Assembly: GCA_963791615.1 (NCBI GenBank) | Contig: CAWBTE010000006.1 | Location: forward strand, 806,001-870,000 | Direction: 5' to 3' | Source: CAILZL01 sp963791615 | GTDB lineage: Bacteria > Pseudomonadota > Gammaproteobacteria > Steroidobacterales > Steroidobacteraceae | DNA: 64,000 nucleotides | Shown here: piece after piece, positions 1-8,398 of the stretch | Numbering within the stretch: the first letter of the stretch is position 1 | How the letters are laid out: each line of letters opens with the position of its first letter | Position numbers and translations under genes: made by a program | The notes under the pieces: model-generated | The model's database searches: none | What the model was told of the DNA's origin: nothing | Seen by the model: only the letters and a program-made list of their open reading frames with translations

Positions 1-1119
1 AGCGCGTTCGAGTGCTTCGGCCGATTCGATTTCGCTGGCGCGTGCGGTTTCCAGCAGCGGTTCGAGTTCGGCAACTTCAGTCTTGAATTCTTCGATCTGC
101 TGATTGTCACGCTGCGAATGCGCGGACAACTCTTCGTGACCACGCTCGGCCTGCTGCAGATCATTGCGCTGACGCTGACGCAGTTCGCGGGCGTGCTGGA
201 TGGCCTGTTCAATACGACCGATCTCGGCGCTCAGTCCATAGTGACGCCCCTGCACCGCCGACAGCGCTTCGGATTTTTCACGCGAGGCTTCGCGATAAGT
301 CTCGATGCCCGATTCATGACTGCGCAATTCGGCAATCACGCCCTGCATGGCGGTATCCCGCTCCAGCAAGGCCAGTTCGCGCGTTTGCAGATCTTCGGCA
401 ATCTGGCGCAGCTTCATCGCCAGCAACTCGGCATGGCGAGTGCGCTCTTCGCCTTTCAGGTTCTGATAGCGGCGCGCGGTGGCGGCCTGGCGTTGCAGGC
501 GATTCAGCTGCTTTTCAACTTCGTCGCGCAGGTCGTTCAGGCGTTCCAGATTTTCCTTGGTATGCGAGATGCGGTTTTCGGTATCACGGCGCAGCTCCTT
601 GTATTTGGAAATGCCGGCGGCTTCTTCAATGAAGCCGCGCAGTTCTTCGGGACGCGCTTCAATGACGCGCGAAATCATGCCCTGTTCAATGATGGCGTAG
701 CTGCGTGATCCCAACCCGGTGCCGAGAAACAGCTGCGTGATGTCCTTGCGGCGGCAACGTGCGCCATTGAGGAAGTACGCCGACTGACCATCGCGCGACA
801 CCACGCGCTTCAGGGAGACTTCACTGAAACTGGCGTACTGGCCACCGAGCTTGCCGTCGCTGTTGTCGAATACCAGCTCTACCGACGCGGTGCCCACCGG
901 TTTGCGTGAAGCTGAGCCATTGAACACCACGTCTGCCATGGATTCACCGCGCAGATGCTTGGCGGAAATCTCGCCCATCACCCAGCGTACGGCATCAATG
1001 ATGTTGGATTTGCCGCAGCCATTGGGCCCGACTACGCCAATCAGATTGCTGGGAAAAGTAACCGTGGTGGGGTCAACAAAGGACTTGAAACCCGCGAGTT
1101 TTATCTTGCTTAAACGCAT
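1..1119 (-). CDS. smc: Chromosome segregation ATPase SMC, N-terminal part (cut by window edge)
   Basis: The minus-strand frame is open from an ATG at 1119 to the window edge (373 codons). The protein opens MRLSKIKLAGFKSF and has a Walker A motif GPNGCGKS at residues 31-38, followed by the VRWVMGE region typical of the SMC head. From about residue 160 it becomes a heptad-like coiled coil rich in Glu, Arg, Leu and Gln. SMC dimers bind DNA and organise the chromosome for segregation in the cytoplasm, normally with ScpA and ScpB. The hinge, second coiled coil and Walker B half lie outside the window. It is divergent from dksA, with a 240-bp gap. Confidence 0.95.
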   Translation of the reverse strand, partial: MRLSKIKLAGFKSFVDPTTVTFPSNLIGVVGPNGCGKSNIIDAVRWVMGEISAKHLRGESMADVVFNGSASRKPVGTASVELVFDNSDGKLGGQYASFSEVSLKRVVSRDGQSAYFLNGARCRRKDITQLFLGTGLGSRSYAIIEQGMISRVIEARPEELRGFIEEAAGISKYKELRRDTENRISHTKENLERLNDLRDEVEKQLNRLQRQAATARRYQNLKGEERTRHAELLAMKLRQIAEDLQTRELALLERDTAMQGVIAELRSHESGIETYREASREKSEALSAVQGRHYGLSAEIGRIEQAIQHARELRQRQRNDLQQAERGHEELSAHSQRDNQQIEEFKTEVAELEPLLETARASEIESAEALERA

Positions 1120-1278
1120 TGCAGCCTGAGTTCGGCAATCATTATTTGAAGGTTGCGTAGTGTACGGGAAAGCATCTGTGCGCCCTAAAAAAAATTGTCC
1201 GGCGAGATGAATGTTTCGCGACCCGTAGGCACATCGCGACAAGTGCGTAAGCCGGGATTCAAGAGCGACAAAACGCGC

Positions 1279-1305
1279 TTGCATCCGACGCTGCGTATGT
1301 ATAAT
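1279..1305 (+). promoter_or_regulatory. Likely sigma-70 promoter of dksA
   Basis: A perfect TATAAT lies at 1300-1305, with TTGCAT at 1279-1284 as the -35 element. The 15-bp spacer is short; shifting the -35 by one base (CTTGCA) gives 16. Transcription would start near 1312, leaving a leader of about 48 nt that contains the strong ribosome binding site AAAGGAGG at 1344-1351, 8 nt before the ATG at 1360. Confidence 0.6.
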
Positions 1306-1359
1306 CGTCCACCGATCGTGCGACCTCCGGGGTCAGCGCGCACAAAGGAGGCAACGTCG

Positions 1360-2470
1360 ATGCCCGCGAAGAAAACTGCCAAAACCAAGAAGCAGCCCAC
1401 CAAGCCAGCCAGCAAACCCGCGGCCAGCAAGGGCGCTGCCGCCAAGAAAAAACCGGTTGCAGTCAGCAAGGCCAAGCCCGTTGCAAGTCGCAGCAAACCA
1501 GTTGTAAAACTGCGCCAAAGCGGCGACGAAGGCCGCTGTAAAAACCGCGGCCAAGCCAGTAGCGAAGCCGGCAGCCAAAGCGGCTGCAAAACCTGCCAAG
1601 CCTGCTGTGAAACCGGTGGCAGCGAAGTCCGCACCGGTCAAGGCCACACCAGTCAAGGCCGCTCCAGCCAAGATACCCAGCAAGGCTGCGGTGAAACCCG
1701 CCGCCAAACCCGCCACAAAACCCGCAGTGGCCAAAGCACCGGAGAAACTCGTAACCAAATCTGCCCCCCCAATCAAAACACCTGCCAAGGCGCCTGTAGC
1801 CAAATCCGTGGCTGACAAGGTCGCTACCGACAAAGTGAGCAGCAAAGCTGCCGCCCCAGCAAGTGCCAAACCCAGTACCAAGCCTGCCGCAGCCAGCAAA
1901 GCTGCGGTACCCGTATCCACCCCGACCCCGATCCGGTCGGCCGTAGCCGTGAAATCATCTGTGTCCGCACTCAAACCCAACAAAGACGCTTCTGTTAACG
2001 ACGAAGATAGTGATCTGCATGACAGCCTCAGCCTGCTGTCCGGCCCCCGTAACGTAAAGCCTTACCAGGTCAAGCGTGACGAGGAGTACATGAACCCCAC
2101 GCAGCTGGAGCACTTCCGCACCATTTTGCAGAGCTGGAAGAAAGACCTCATGACCGAGGTTGATCGCACCGTGCTGCATATGAAGGACGAGGCCGCCAAC
2201 TTCCCCGATCCGAACGACCGCGCCACGCAGGAGTCCGAGTTCAGCCTGGAACTGCGCACCCGCGACCGTGAGCGCAAATTGATCCGCAAGATCGAAGAGG
2301 CCCTTAACCGTATCGAGGACGGCAGCTATGGCTACTGCACCGAGACCGGCGAGGAAATCGGCGTGAAGCGCCTGGAGGCCCGCCCGGTGGCGACGCTGTC
2401 AGTGGAGGCCCAGGAACGCCGCGAACGTCGCGAACGCCAGTACGGCGATCGGGATGATCGGTATAGATAA
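1360..2470 (+). CDS. dksA: RNA polymerase-binding factor DksA with long Lys/Ala/Pro N-terminal tail (one frameshift)
   Basis: DksA inserts its coiled coil in the RNA polymerase secondary channel and works with ppGpp in the stringent response. The ATG at 1360 follows a near-perfect Shine-Dalgarno. Codons 1 to about 50 (MPAKKTAKTKK...) run in frame 1; the rest runs in the next frame from about 1508, so one +1 frame correction is needed near 1508-1520. The conserved part begins around 2040 (coiled coil with NDRATQESEF) and ends with GYCTETGEEIG...LSVEAQ. Of the four zinc cysteines only the first remains: the pattern is C-x2-T then S-x2-A. The upstream approximately 200 residues are a histone-H1-like Ala/Lys/Pro repeat. 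If the frameshift is real, translation could start at GTG 1607. Confidence 0.85.
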
Positions 2471-2479
2471 TCCGGTCGC

Positions 2480-2503
2480 GGGCGGTTCACGAACCGCCCC
2501 TGC
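2480..2503 (-). repeat. REP-like palindrome, single copy
   Basis: Perfect-arm palindrome GGGCGGTTCACGAACCGCCC at 2480-2499 between dksA and gluQ, followed by CTGC (a variant of the CTAC/GTAG head found in the other copies of this family). It could form a hairpin in the dksA 3' untranslated region. Confidence 0.75.
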
Positions 2504-2524
2504 TGCCGGCTTGCCCGGCCGCCC

Positions 2525-3436
2525 ATGACTTATCGCGGCCGCTTCGCCCCCTCACCCACCGGCGCTCTGCACTTCGGCTCACTGGTCGCCGCCGTCGGCA
2601 GCTATCTGCAGGCCCGCCAGCGACAGGGCCAGTGGCTGGTGCGTATTGAAGACCTCGATCCGCCCCGGACGGTGCCCGGCTCGGCCGATCTCATCCTGCA
2701 TACGCTGGCCGCACTGGGTTTTGAATGGGATGGCCCGGTGCTCTATCAGAGCCAGCGCAGCGAAGCCTATCAACAGGCGCTGCAACAATTGATTGACCTG
2801 AATCTGGCCTACCCCTGCTCATGCACCCGCAGCGAGTTGCAGGCGCTGGCGCGTGAACAGGCCGGCCCAGATCAGGACATGGAAGAACTGGGCTACCCCG
2901 GCCTGTGCCGCCATGGCCCGTTGCGTAGCCAGGGGCCTCATGCCTGGCGGTTGCGCGTACCGGCAGCACCAGTGAGTTTTATCGACGCATTACAGGGCGA
3001 ACAGTCCACTGACCTGAATACCAGCACCGGTGATTTCGTCATCAAGCGACGCGATGGCTGGTTTGCCTATCAGCTGGCGGTGGTTGTTGATGACGCCGCG
3101 CAAGGCGTGACTGAAGTCGTGCGCGGCGCTGACCTGCTGCTCAACACCCCGCGACAGATTGCCTTACAGCGTGCGCTGGGATTGCACACACCCGGCTACC
3201 TGCACCTGCCACTGGCTACCGATGCCGCAGGACAGAAGCTGGGCAAATCCACCTTTGCGCCACCCGTCGACACTCAAAACCCGGTGCAGACCTTATGGCA
3301 AGTGTTGCGGTTTCTGCGGCAAAGCCCCCCTGCGGCATTGCAGACCGGCTCGGTCAAAACGCTTTGGCAGTGGGCCCATGAACACTGGAATCCCGGCGTA
3401 TTACGAAATCTGCGCCAGCTTGAATCCAGTGCCTGA
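2525..3436 (+). CDS. gluQ: Glutamyl-Q tRNA(Asp) synthetase
   Basis: This truncated GluRS paralogue activates glutamate and attaches it to queuosine at the wobble position of tRNA-Asp. At 303 residues it has the catalytic domain but no anticodon-binding domain, as expected for GluQ. The HIGH-type motif is HFGS at residues 16-19 within RFAPSPTGALHFGS, and the KMSKS-type motif is KLGKS near residue 238. The zinc-site pattern CSC...YPGLC lies near residues 98-121. It starts 55 bp after dksA, the same gluQ-after-dksA arrangement as in many gammaproteobacteria, so the two are probably cotranscribed. Confidence 0.95.
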   Translation: MTYRGRFAPSPTGALHFGSLVAAVGSYLQARQRQGQWLVRIEDLDPPRTVPGSADLILHTLAALGFEWDGPVLYQSQRSEAYQQALQQLIDLNLAYPCSCTRSELQALAREQAGPDQDMEELGYPGLCRHGPLRSQGPHAWRLRVPAAPVSFIDALQGEQSTDLNTSTGDFVIKRRDGWFAYQLAVVVDDAAQGVTEVVRGADLLLNTPRQIALQRALGLHTPGYLHLPLATDAAGQKLGKSTFAPPVDTQNPVQTLWQVLRFLRQSPPAALQTGSVKTLWQWAHEHWNPGVLRNLRQLESSA

Positions 3437-3577
3437 GAAGCCACGCATGAAATCGATGCTTGGGCATCACCGTCGATTGGACTACTATTGCCGCTGCGCA
3501 GCAAAGCGCAGCAGAATCCGCAACCAGGCCACCACGCCAGGACGACACTTCAGGTGAGCTTCACCCAGGCTAGCCCC

Positions 3578-4117
3578 ATGTCAGAGTCGAACAAAGGCCC
3601 TCGAGTCATCAAGAAATACCCCAACCGCCGTCTGTACGACACGGTGGAGAGCCGTTACATCACGCTCAGTGATATCCGGCACTTGGTGGTGGAAAAAGCC
3701 GAGTTCGTCGTCATCGACAAGAAGTCCAATGAAGACATCACCCGCAGCATCCTGTTGCAGGTCATCGCCGAACAGGAACACGGCGAACCCATGATGAGCG
3801 AGGACTTTCTGTCGCAAGTGATCCGCTCGTATGGCGGCACCATGCAGAACTTCGTCGGCAGCTATCTGGAAAACAGTCTCAAGCTGTTCGCCAACCAGCA
3901 AGCACAGATGCGCGAACGCATGCAGGAACAGCACATCCCCGATCCGTTCACCGCCTTCACCAACCTCACACAGAAGAATCTGGAATTCTGGCGCAACATG
4001 CAGGATCAGTTCTTTGCCTCCATGACCAGCGGCAGCTCTGCAACGCGCAGCAAGCCCGGCTATACTCCCAAGCGTCCAGAGCCGGAACTGGATGGCGACG
4101 ATACTCCCAAGGTCTGA
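3578..4117 (+). CDS. phaR: Polyhydroxyalkanoate synthesis regulator PhaR
   Basis: The 179-residue protein carries the PHB/PHA accumulation regulator DNA-binding domain at the N terminus (IKKYPNRRLYDT, residues 10-21, then YITLSDI) followed by the PHB accumulation regulatory domain (residues about 60-105). PhaR binds poly-hydroxybutyrate granules and represses phasin genes when polymer is absent. I chose the ATG at 3578 rather than an upstream in-frame start because the conserved domain begins about ten residues later. No phaC, phaB or phasin gene lies in the window, so the regulator is orphaned here. The C-terminal 40 residues are low-complexity Ser/Pro/Asp. Confidence 0.85.
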   Translation: MSESNKGPRVIKKYPNRRLYDTVESRYITLSDIRHLVVEKAEFVVIDKKSNEDITRSILLQVIAEQEHGEPMMSEDFLSQVIRSYGGTMQNFVGSYLENSLKLFANQQAQMRERMQEQHIPDPFTAFTNLTQKNLEFWRNMQDQFFASMTSGSSATRSKPGYTPKRPEPELDGDDTPKV

Positions 4118-4317
4118 ACTGTCGCACGTCGTCCGGAATTTCTGATACACCGGCTGCTGAGCATGACAGGCAATCTGCCCGCAGTGCATCAACATACCCA
4201 TTGGGTACCAACCCATCACATACGTTTAGTCAGCTAATTGCAGCACTCTGGATATTGAATGATGCACTCGTATATCGCTCCGATGCAGCCATCTGATGCT
4301 CAACAGGTCACTCACAC
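4118..4317 (+). promoter_or_regulatory. Upstream region of the pentose cluster with a small inverted repeat
   Basis: The 200-bp gap between phaR and the xylX-like gene has no coding signal. It contains a short inverted repeat TGGGT-ACCA-ACCCA at 4202-4215, a possible operator for a pentose-responsive repressor, although no regulator gene is nearby. I see no convincing promoter hexamers. The role is inference. Confidence 0.25.
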
Positions 4318-5490
4318 ATGAACTTCGCGGACAGCCTTCCAGCAGACTGGCAATCCGCCACCTTGCTTGGACGCATTGATTTCGGCCACGGCCCCTCCCC
4401 TGTCCTGGTGCGTCATGGGCGTGTCACTGATGTTTCGCGGGATGCACCTACCGTTGCTGACCTGCTCAATACATTCGGACCTGGTGAGTCCCTGCCGGCC
4501 GGCCGGGATCTCGGGTCGTTGACTGGCCTCGACCTGCGGGCGCAGATCAACGCAGCTGCCAATACACCACGCCTGCTGGCGCCCATCGATCTGCAATGCA
4601 TCAAGGCAGCCGGCGTCACGTTTGCCGTGTCCATGCTCGAACGTGTCATTGAGGAACGTGCACGTGGCGACCTGGGGGCCGCTGAGCAAATTCGCAAAAA
4701 CCTGGGCCACCTCATCGGTGACGAAATCAGCAAGGTCAAGCCAGGCTCTGAAGCTGCGGCGAGACTCAAAGAGGCGTTGATTGCCGATGGTCTGTGGTCA
4801 CAGTATCTGGAAGTGGCTATCGGTCCCGATGCCGAAGTGTTCACCAAGGCGCCGGTGCTCGCCTCGGTGGGCTGGGGCGATTACATCGGCGTGCGCTCGG
4901 ACAGTCACTGGAACAATCCGGAACCGGAAGTGGTCCTGGCCTGCGACGGCGCGGGTCGCATCCGTGGCGCAGCGCTGGGCAATGACGTCAACCTGCGCGA
5001 CATCGAAGGTCGTTCCGCATTGTTGCTGGGCAAGGCCAAGGACAACAATGCCTCCTGCGCCATCGGCCCATTCATTCGCTTGTTTGACGATCATTTCACT
5101 CTGGATGATGTGCAGCGAGCCATCATTCATCTTGAAATTCGCGACCAGCAGGGCGGCGTTATCCTGCACGGCGACAGCTCCATGCAACTCATCAGTCGTT
5201 CACCCACCGAACTGGTTAAACAGACCATGGGCGAACATCACCAGTATCCGGACGGCTTCGTGCTGTTCCTCGGCACCATGTTCGCGCCCATTCAGGATCG
5301 TGATGCGTCCGGCAAAGGCTTCACTCACAAACAGGGCGACCGCGTGTATGTCAGCACGCCATCTCTGGGTGTGCTGGAAAATGAAGTGGCCAGTTGCGAC
5401 CAGGCGCCGCCCTGGCAATTCGGCATCGGCAGTTTGATGCGCAATCTGGCGCAGCGTGGCCTGTTGGGTCCTGCCGGAGAATCAACATGA
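4318..5490 (+). CDS. xylX: Fumarylacetoacetate-hydrolase-fold sugar acid dehydratase, XylX-like
   Basis: This 390-residue FAH-superfamily enzyme resembles the 2-keto-3-deoxy-pentonate dehydratase (XylX type) of the oxidative pentose route, which makes alpha-ketoglutarate semialdehyde. Seen: family segments GWGDYIGVRSDSHWNNPEPE at residues 187-206 and GNDVNLRDIEGRSALLLGKA at about 221-240, which carry the metal-site acidic residues. The ATG of the following dehydrogenase overlaps its TGA (ATGA at 5487), so the two are translationally coupled. Function rests on family resemblance plus the neighbouring xylose dehydrogenase and sugar porter; an arabinonate rather than xylonate substrate is possible. 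Confidence 0.8.
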   Translation: MNFADSLPADWQSATLLGRIDFGHGPSPVLVRHGRVTDVSRDAPTVADLLNTFGPGESLPAGRDLGSLTGLDLRAQINAAANTPRLLAPIDLQCIKAAGVTFAVSMLERVIEERARGDLGAAEQIRKNLGHLIGDEISKVKPGSEAAARLKEALIADGLWSQYLEVAIGPDAEVFTKAPVLASVGWGDYIGVRSDSHWNNPEPEVVLACDGAGRIRGAALGNDVNLRDIEGRSALLLGKAKDNNASCAIGPFIRLFDDHFTLDDVQRAIIHLEIRDQQGGVILHGDSSMQLISRSPTELVKQTMGEHHQYPDGFVLFLGTMFAPIQDRDASGKGFTHKQGDRVYVSTPSLGVLENEVASCDQAPPWQFGIGSLMRNLAQRGLLGPAGEST

Positions 5491-6233
5491 GTAACGCCAT
5501 CTATCCCAGTCTGAAAGACAAGCGTGTGGTTGTCACCGGCGGTGGCTCCGGCATTGGCGCAGGCATTGTCACCGCCTTTGTGCGTCAGGGCGCGCAAGTA
5601 ACTTTTCTGGATGTGCAGGAGGAAGCCGCCGTTGCACTGAGTCAGTCGCTTGGCAATAACTTGTACTCGCCTGTGTTCAGGCGCTGCGATCTCACCGATC
5701 TGGATGCGGTAGCGCAGACGTTCAAACAGATCGGACCTATCGATGTGCTGGTGAATAACGCCGCCAACGATGATCGCCATAAGCTCAGCGACATCACCCC
5801 CGCTTACTGGGATGAACGCATGGCCGTCAATCTGCGTCACCTGCTGTTCTGCTCACAGGCGGTCGTGCCGGGCATGCAGCAGCGCGGTGGTGGCGCCATC
5901 ATCAATTTCGGCTCTATCTCCTGGCATCTGGGTCTGCCGGACCTGGTCGCATATGAAACCGCCAAAGCCGGCATCGAAGGCATGACGCGCGCGCTGGCAC
6001 GCGAACTGGGTCCGGACAACATTCGTGTCACCTGCGTGGTGCCGGGCAATGTGCGTACACCACGGCAACAGAAGTGGTACACGCCGGAAGCCGAAGCGCA
6101 GATCGTTACCGCACAATGCCTGAAAGCCCGCATCGATCCGGAGCATGTGGCGTCGCTGGTGCTGTTCCTGGCGTCAGACGATGGCCGCATGTGCACTGGC
6201 CACGAGTACTGGATCGATGCCGGCTGGCGCTGA
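5487..6233 (+). CDS. xylB: NAD-dependent pentose (D-xylose) 1-dehydrogenase, SDR family, XylB type
   Basis: A 248-residue short-chain dehydrogenase/reductase. Cofactor motif TGGGSGIGAG at residues 14-23, NNAANDDRHKL at the end of the nucleotide domain, catalytic Ser in NFGSISWHLG and Tyr/Lys in YETAK (spacing YxxxK). The C terminus CTGHEYWIDAGWR and overall length match Caulobacter D-xylose dehydrogenase very closely as I remember it. It oxidises xylose to xylonolactone. The symbol here is the Caulobacter one, not the xylulokinase XylB. Start chosen at the ATGA overlap with the upstream gene; a longer in-frame ORF from 5394 is excluded because it runs inside xylX. Confidence 0.85.
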   Translation: MSNAIYPSLKDKRVVVTGGGSGIGAGIVTAFVRQGAQVTFLDVQEEAAVALSQSLGNNLYSPVFRRCDLTDLDAVAQTFKQIGPIDVLVNNAANDDRHKLSDITPAYWDERMAVNLRHLLFCSQAVVPGMQQRGGGAIINFGSISWHLGLPDLVAYETAKAGIEGMTRALARELGPDNIRVTCVVPGNVRTPRQQKWYTPEAEAQIVTAQCLKARIDPEHVASLVLFLASDDGRMCTGHEYWIDAGWR

Positions 6234-6306
6234 ACATCAGCAAATCGCAAAGCAATTACCACGTCACCACCAGCAAACAACAATTTCATTCACTCCCGGG
6301 GGATTT

Positions 6307-7752
6307 ATGGCGGCACACATTCCAGTTCACAACGAACCGGCCAGCGCAGCGGATGCAGCGCAGGTTAACCACGGCTTTGTCATTCTCATCAGCGTCATCG
6401 CCACGATTGGCGGCTTCCTGTTCGGCTATGACAGCGGCGTGATCAACGGCACTGTCGATGGCTTGAAGCTGGCGTTCAATTCCGATTCGATGGGCACCGG
6501 CTTCAGTGTGTCATCGATGTTGCTGGGCTGCGCAGTCGGCGCGTTCTTTGCCGGGCAAGCCGCCGACAAGTTCGGTCGCTGGTGGGTGCTGATTATTTCC
6601 GCTGCGTTGTTTCTGGTTTCCGCGTGGGGCGCCGGCATTGCGGGCTCGTCTGCTGAATTTATTATGTTCCGGGTGATCGGCGGGCTGGCAGTGGGCGCCG
6701 CCAGCATCATCTGCCCGGCTTACATCAGCGAAGTTGCGCCGGCGCATTACCGCGGCAAGCTCAGCTCGGTACAGCAGATCGCCATCATTTCCGGTCTGTT
6801 CTTTTCATTCCTCAGCAACTATTTCCTCGCCAAAACAGCGGGATCTTCCACAGCGATTTTATGGATGGGTTACGAAACCTGGCGCTGGATGTTCTGGGTA
6901 CAGACGATACCGGCTGCCCTGTTCCTGGTGGCATTGTTTTTCATTCCGGAAAGTCCGCGTTTTCTGGTAGCCAGCGGCAAACGCGACAAGGCCGAAGCCG
7001 TGCTGGGCAAAATTTACGGTGCGACCGCAGGCAAAGCCAAGGTCAAGGAGATTTACGACACACTGGCGCATGACCACAAACCCAGCCTGTCCGATATTTT
7101 CAACAAGAGCAGCGGCAAGGTGCGTCCCATCGTATGGGTGGGCATCGGCCTGGCAGTGTTGCAGCAGTTCGTCGGTATCAACGTGGTGTTCTATTACGGC
7201 GCGGTGCTGTGGCAAGCGGCAGGTTTTTCGGAAAGCGACGCGCTGTTCATTAACGTCCTGTCCGGCGCGGTGAGTATTGCTGCGTGTCTCGTAACATTCT
7301 TCGTTGTGGACAAAATTGGTCGCAAACCGTTGCTGCTGCTCGGCTCAATCGGCATGAGCATCACGCTGGGACTGGTGGCCTACGCCTTCGCGGGTGCACC
7401 CGTGGATGCGGCCGGCAAACTGCAACTGACCAGCTCAGCTGGCGCACTGGCGCTGATCGCGGCCAATGCCTATGTGGTGTTCTTCAACATGTCGTGGGGA
7501 CCGGTGATGTGGGTCATGCTGGGTGAGATGTTCCCCAACCAGATTCGCGGTTCGTCATTGGCGATTGCCGGCCTGGCGCAATGGCTGGCGAATTTCCTGA
7601 TCACCTGGACCTTCCCCATGTTGCTGGCTTCTTCACTGGGACTGGTCGGCGCCTATGGCATTTACACTGCCTGCGCCGTACTTTCGATCTTCTTCGTGAT
7701 GCAGTACGTCAAGGAAACCAAGGGCAAGGAACTGGAACAGATGGAAGGATAG
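6307..7752 (+). CDS. Sugar:H+ symporter, MFS sugar porter family (xylose-type)
   Basis: 481 residues with 12 hydrophobic segments. Sugar-porter signatures: FGYDSGVINGT in TM1, DKFGRWW in the first cytoplasmic loop, PESPRFL at the end of TM6, DKIGRKPLL in the second half, and KETKGKELEQME at the C terminus (the PETKG motif with P replaced by K). The domain halves are split by a cytoplasmic loop around residues 220-260. The ATG at 6307 follows GGGGGA. It lies 73 bp behind the xylose dehydrogenase in the same direction, so its likely job is importing the pentose oxidised by the two upstream enzymes across the inner membrane. Confidence 0.9.
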   Translation: MAAHIPVHNEPASAADAAQVNHGFVILISVIATIGGFLFGYDSGVINGTVDGLKLAFNSDSMGTGFSVSSMLLGCAVGAFFAGQAADKFGRWWVLIISAALFLVSAWGAGIAGSSAEFIMFRVIGGLAVGAASIICPAYISEVAPAHYRGKLSSVQQIAIISGLFFSFLSNYFLAKTAGSSTAILWMGYETWRWMFWVQTIPAALFLVALFFIPESPRFLVASGKRDKAEAVLGKIYGATAGKAKVKEIYDTLAHDHKPSLSDIFNKSSGKVRPIVWVGIGLAVLQQFVGINVVFYYGAVLWQAAGFSESDALFINVLSGAVSIAACLVTFFVVDKIGRKPLLLLGSIGMSITLGLVAYAFAGAPVDAAGKLQLTSSAGALALIAANAYVVFFNMSWGPVMWVMLGEMFPNQIRGSSLAIAGLAQWLANFLITWTFPMLLASSLGLVGAYGIYTACAVLSIFFVMQYVKETKGKELEQMEG

Positions 7753-7761
7753 AAGCGCTTC

Positions 7762-7796
7762 GTAGGGCGGGTTAGCGGTCTGCCGCGTAACCCGCC
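7762..7796 (+). repeat. GTAG-headed REP-like repeat, second family, copy 1
   Basis: GTAG followed by GGCGGGTTA / TAACCCGCC arms around GCGGTCTGCCGCG. A near-identical copy in the same orientation lies at 8399-8434, so the two directly repeated copies bracket the brnTA pair. Confidence 0.75.
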
Positions 7797-7820
7797 ATTC
7801 AGAATCAGCTCAAAGGCGAG

Positions 7821-7849
7821 TTGCGCCATTATTTATTTGTAGCTACAGT
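7821..7849 (+). promoter_or_regulatory. Possible promoter of brnTA
   Basis: TTGCGC at 7821-7826 and TACAGT at 7844-7849 are separated by 17 bp. The predicted start site falls almost on the brnT ATG (7858), so the message could be leaderless; no Shine-Dalgarno is visible. Confidence 0.4.
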
Positions 7850-7857
7850 CGACACTC

Positions 7858-8136
7858 ATGGAAATCGAGTTTGATCCAGACAAGGACGCATGGAATCGCC
7901 GTGAACGCGGCTTACCGTTTGAGCGCGCCTGCGATTTTGATTTTGCAACAGCCCTGTATTATCTGGATGAGCGTCGTCACTACGGCGAAACCCGTCGCAT
8001 CGCAGTGGGCTATCTGGATAAACGATTGCATGTACTGTGCTTTGTCGAAACCAGGACAGGCATTCGGGTCATCAGTTTCCGCAAGGCGAATGACAGAGAA
8101 GTGAAAAGACATGGCAAATCGAAAATCATTGACTGA
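7858..8136 (+). CDS. brnT: BrnT-family toxin of a type II toxin-antitoxin pair
   Basis: 92 residues with the BrnT pattern: FDPDKDAWNRRERGLPFERA at residues 5-24 (the usual W/N...KHG..FEEA), GETRRIAVGYLDKRLHVLCF in the middle and IRVISFRKANDREVKRH at the end. BrnT is a RelE-fold ribonuclease that stops growth until bound by BrnA. The gene overlaps the antitoxin by 26 bp in the usual toxin-first order. The pair sits between two direct REP-like copies, which suggests it arrived as a unit. Confidence 0.85.
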   Translation: MEIEFDPDKDAWNRRERGLPFERACDFDFATALYYLDERRHYGETRRIAVGYLDKRLHVLCFVETRTGIRVISFRKANDREVKRHGKSKIID

Positions 8137-8386
8137 CGCCACTGGCAAGGTACGCGAACTACAGAGCGCTGATCTGGCGCGCGGAACTCGTCTGTCCGGC
8201 CTGCCAAAATCCCTGCAGAAAAAACTGCGCAAAGTGGGCGAACGCGGCCCGCAAATAGCCCCGACCAAACAACTCGTTTCACTGCGCCTGTCGCCAGAAG
8301 TACTGGCGCATTACAAAGCCAGTGGCCCCGGCTGGCAGACACGCATTGATCAGACGCTCAAACGAGTGGTGGCGCGGGCGCGTTGA
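8111..8386 (+). CDS. brnA: BrnA-type antitoxin
   Basis: 91 residues, basic, ending in a ribbon-helix-helix-like segment (VSLRLSPEVLAHYKASGPGWQTRIDQTLKRVV, residues about 56-88) characteristic of BrnA antitoxins, which bind BrnT and the promoter. The N-terminal part (LSGLPKSLQKKLRKVG) is family-variable. The start at 8111 overlaps the toxin 3' end; translational coupling is likely. Confidence 0.8.
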   Translation: MANRKSLTDATGKVRELQSADLARGTRLSGLPKSLQKKLRKVGERGPQIAPTKQLVSLRLSPEVLAHYKASGPGWQTRIDQTLKRVVARAR

Positions 8387-8398
8387 GGAAGCTGGAAC

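Noticed and set aside
1195..1815. 206-codon plus-strand frame starting at 1195
   Set aside because: Only its part from 1360 to about 1510 is real (DksA N terminus); beyond that the residues lose the Lys/Ala pattern, which continues in the adjacent frame.
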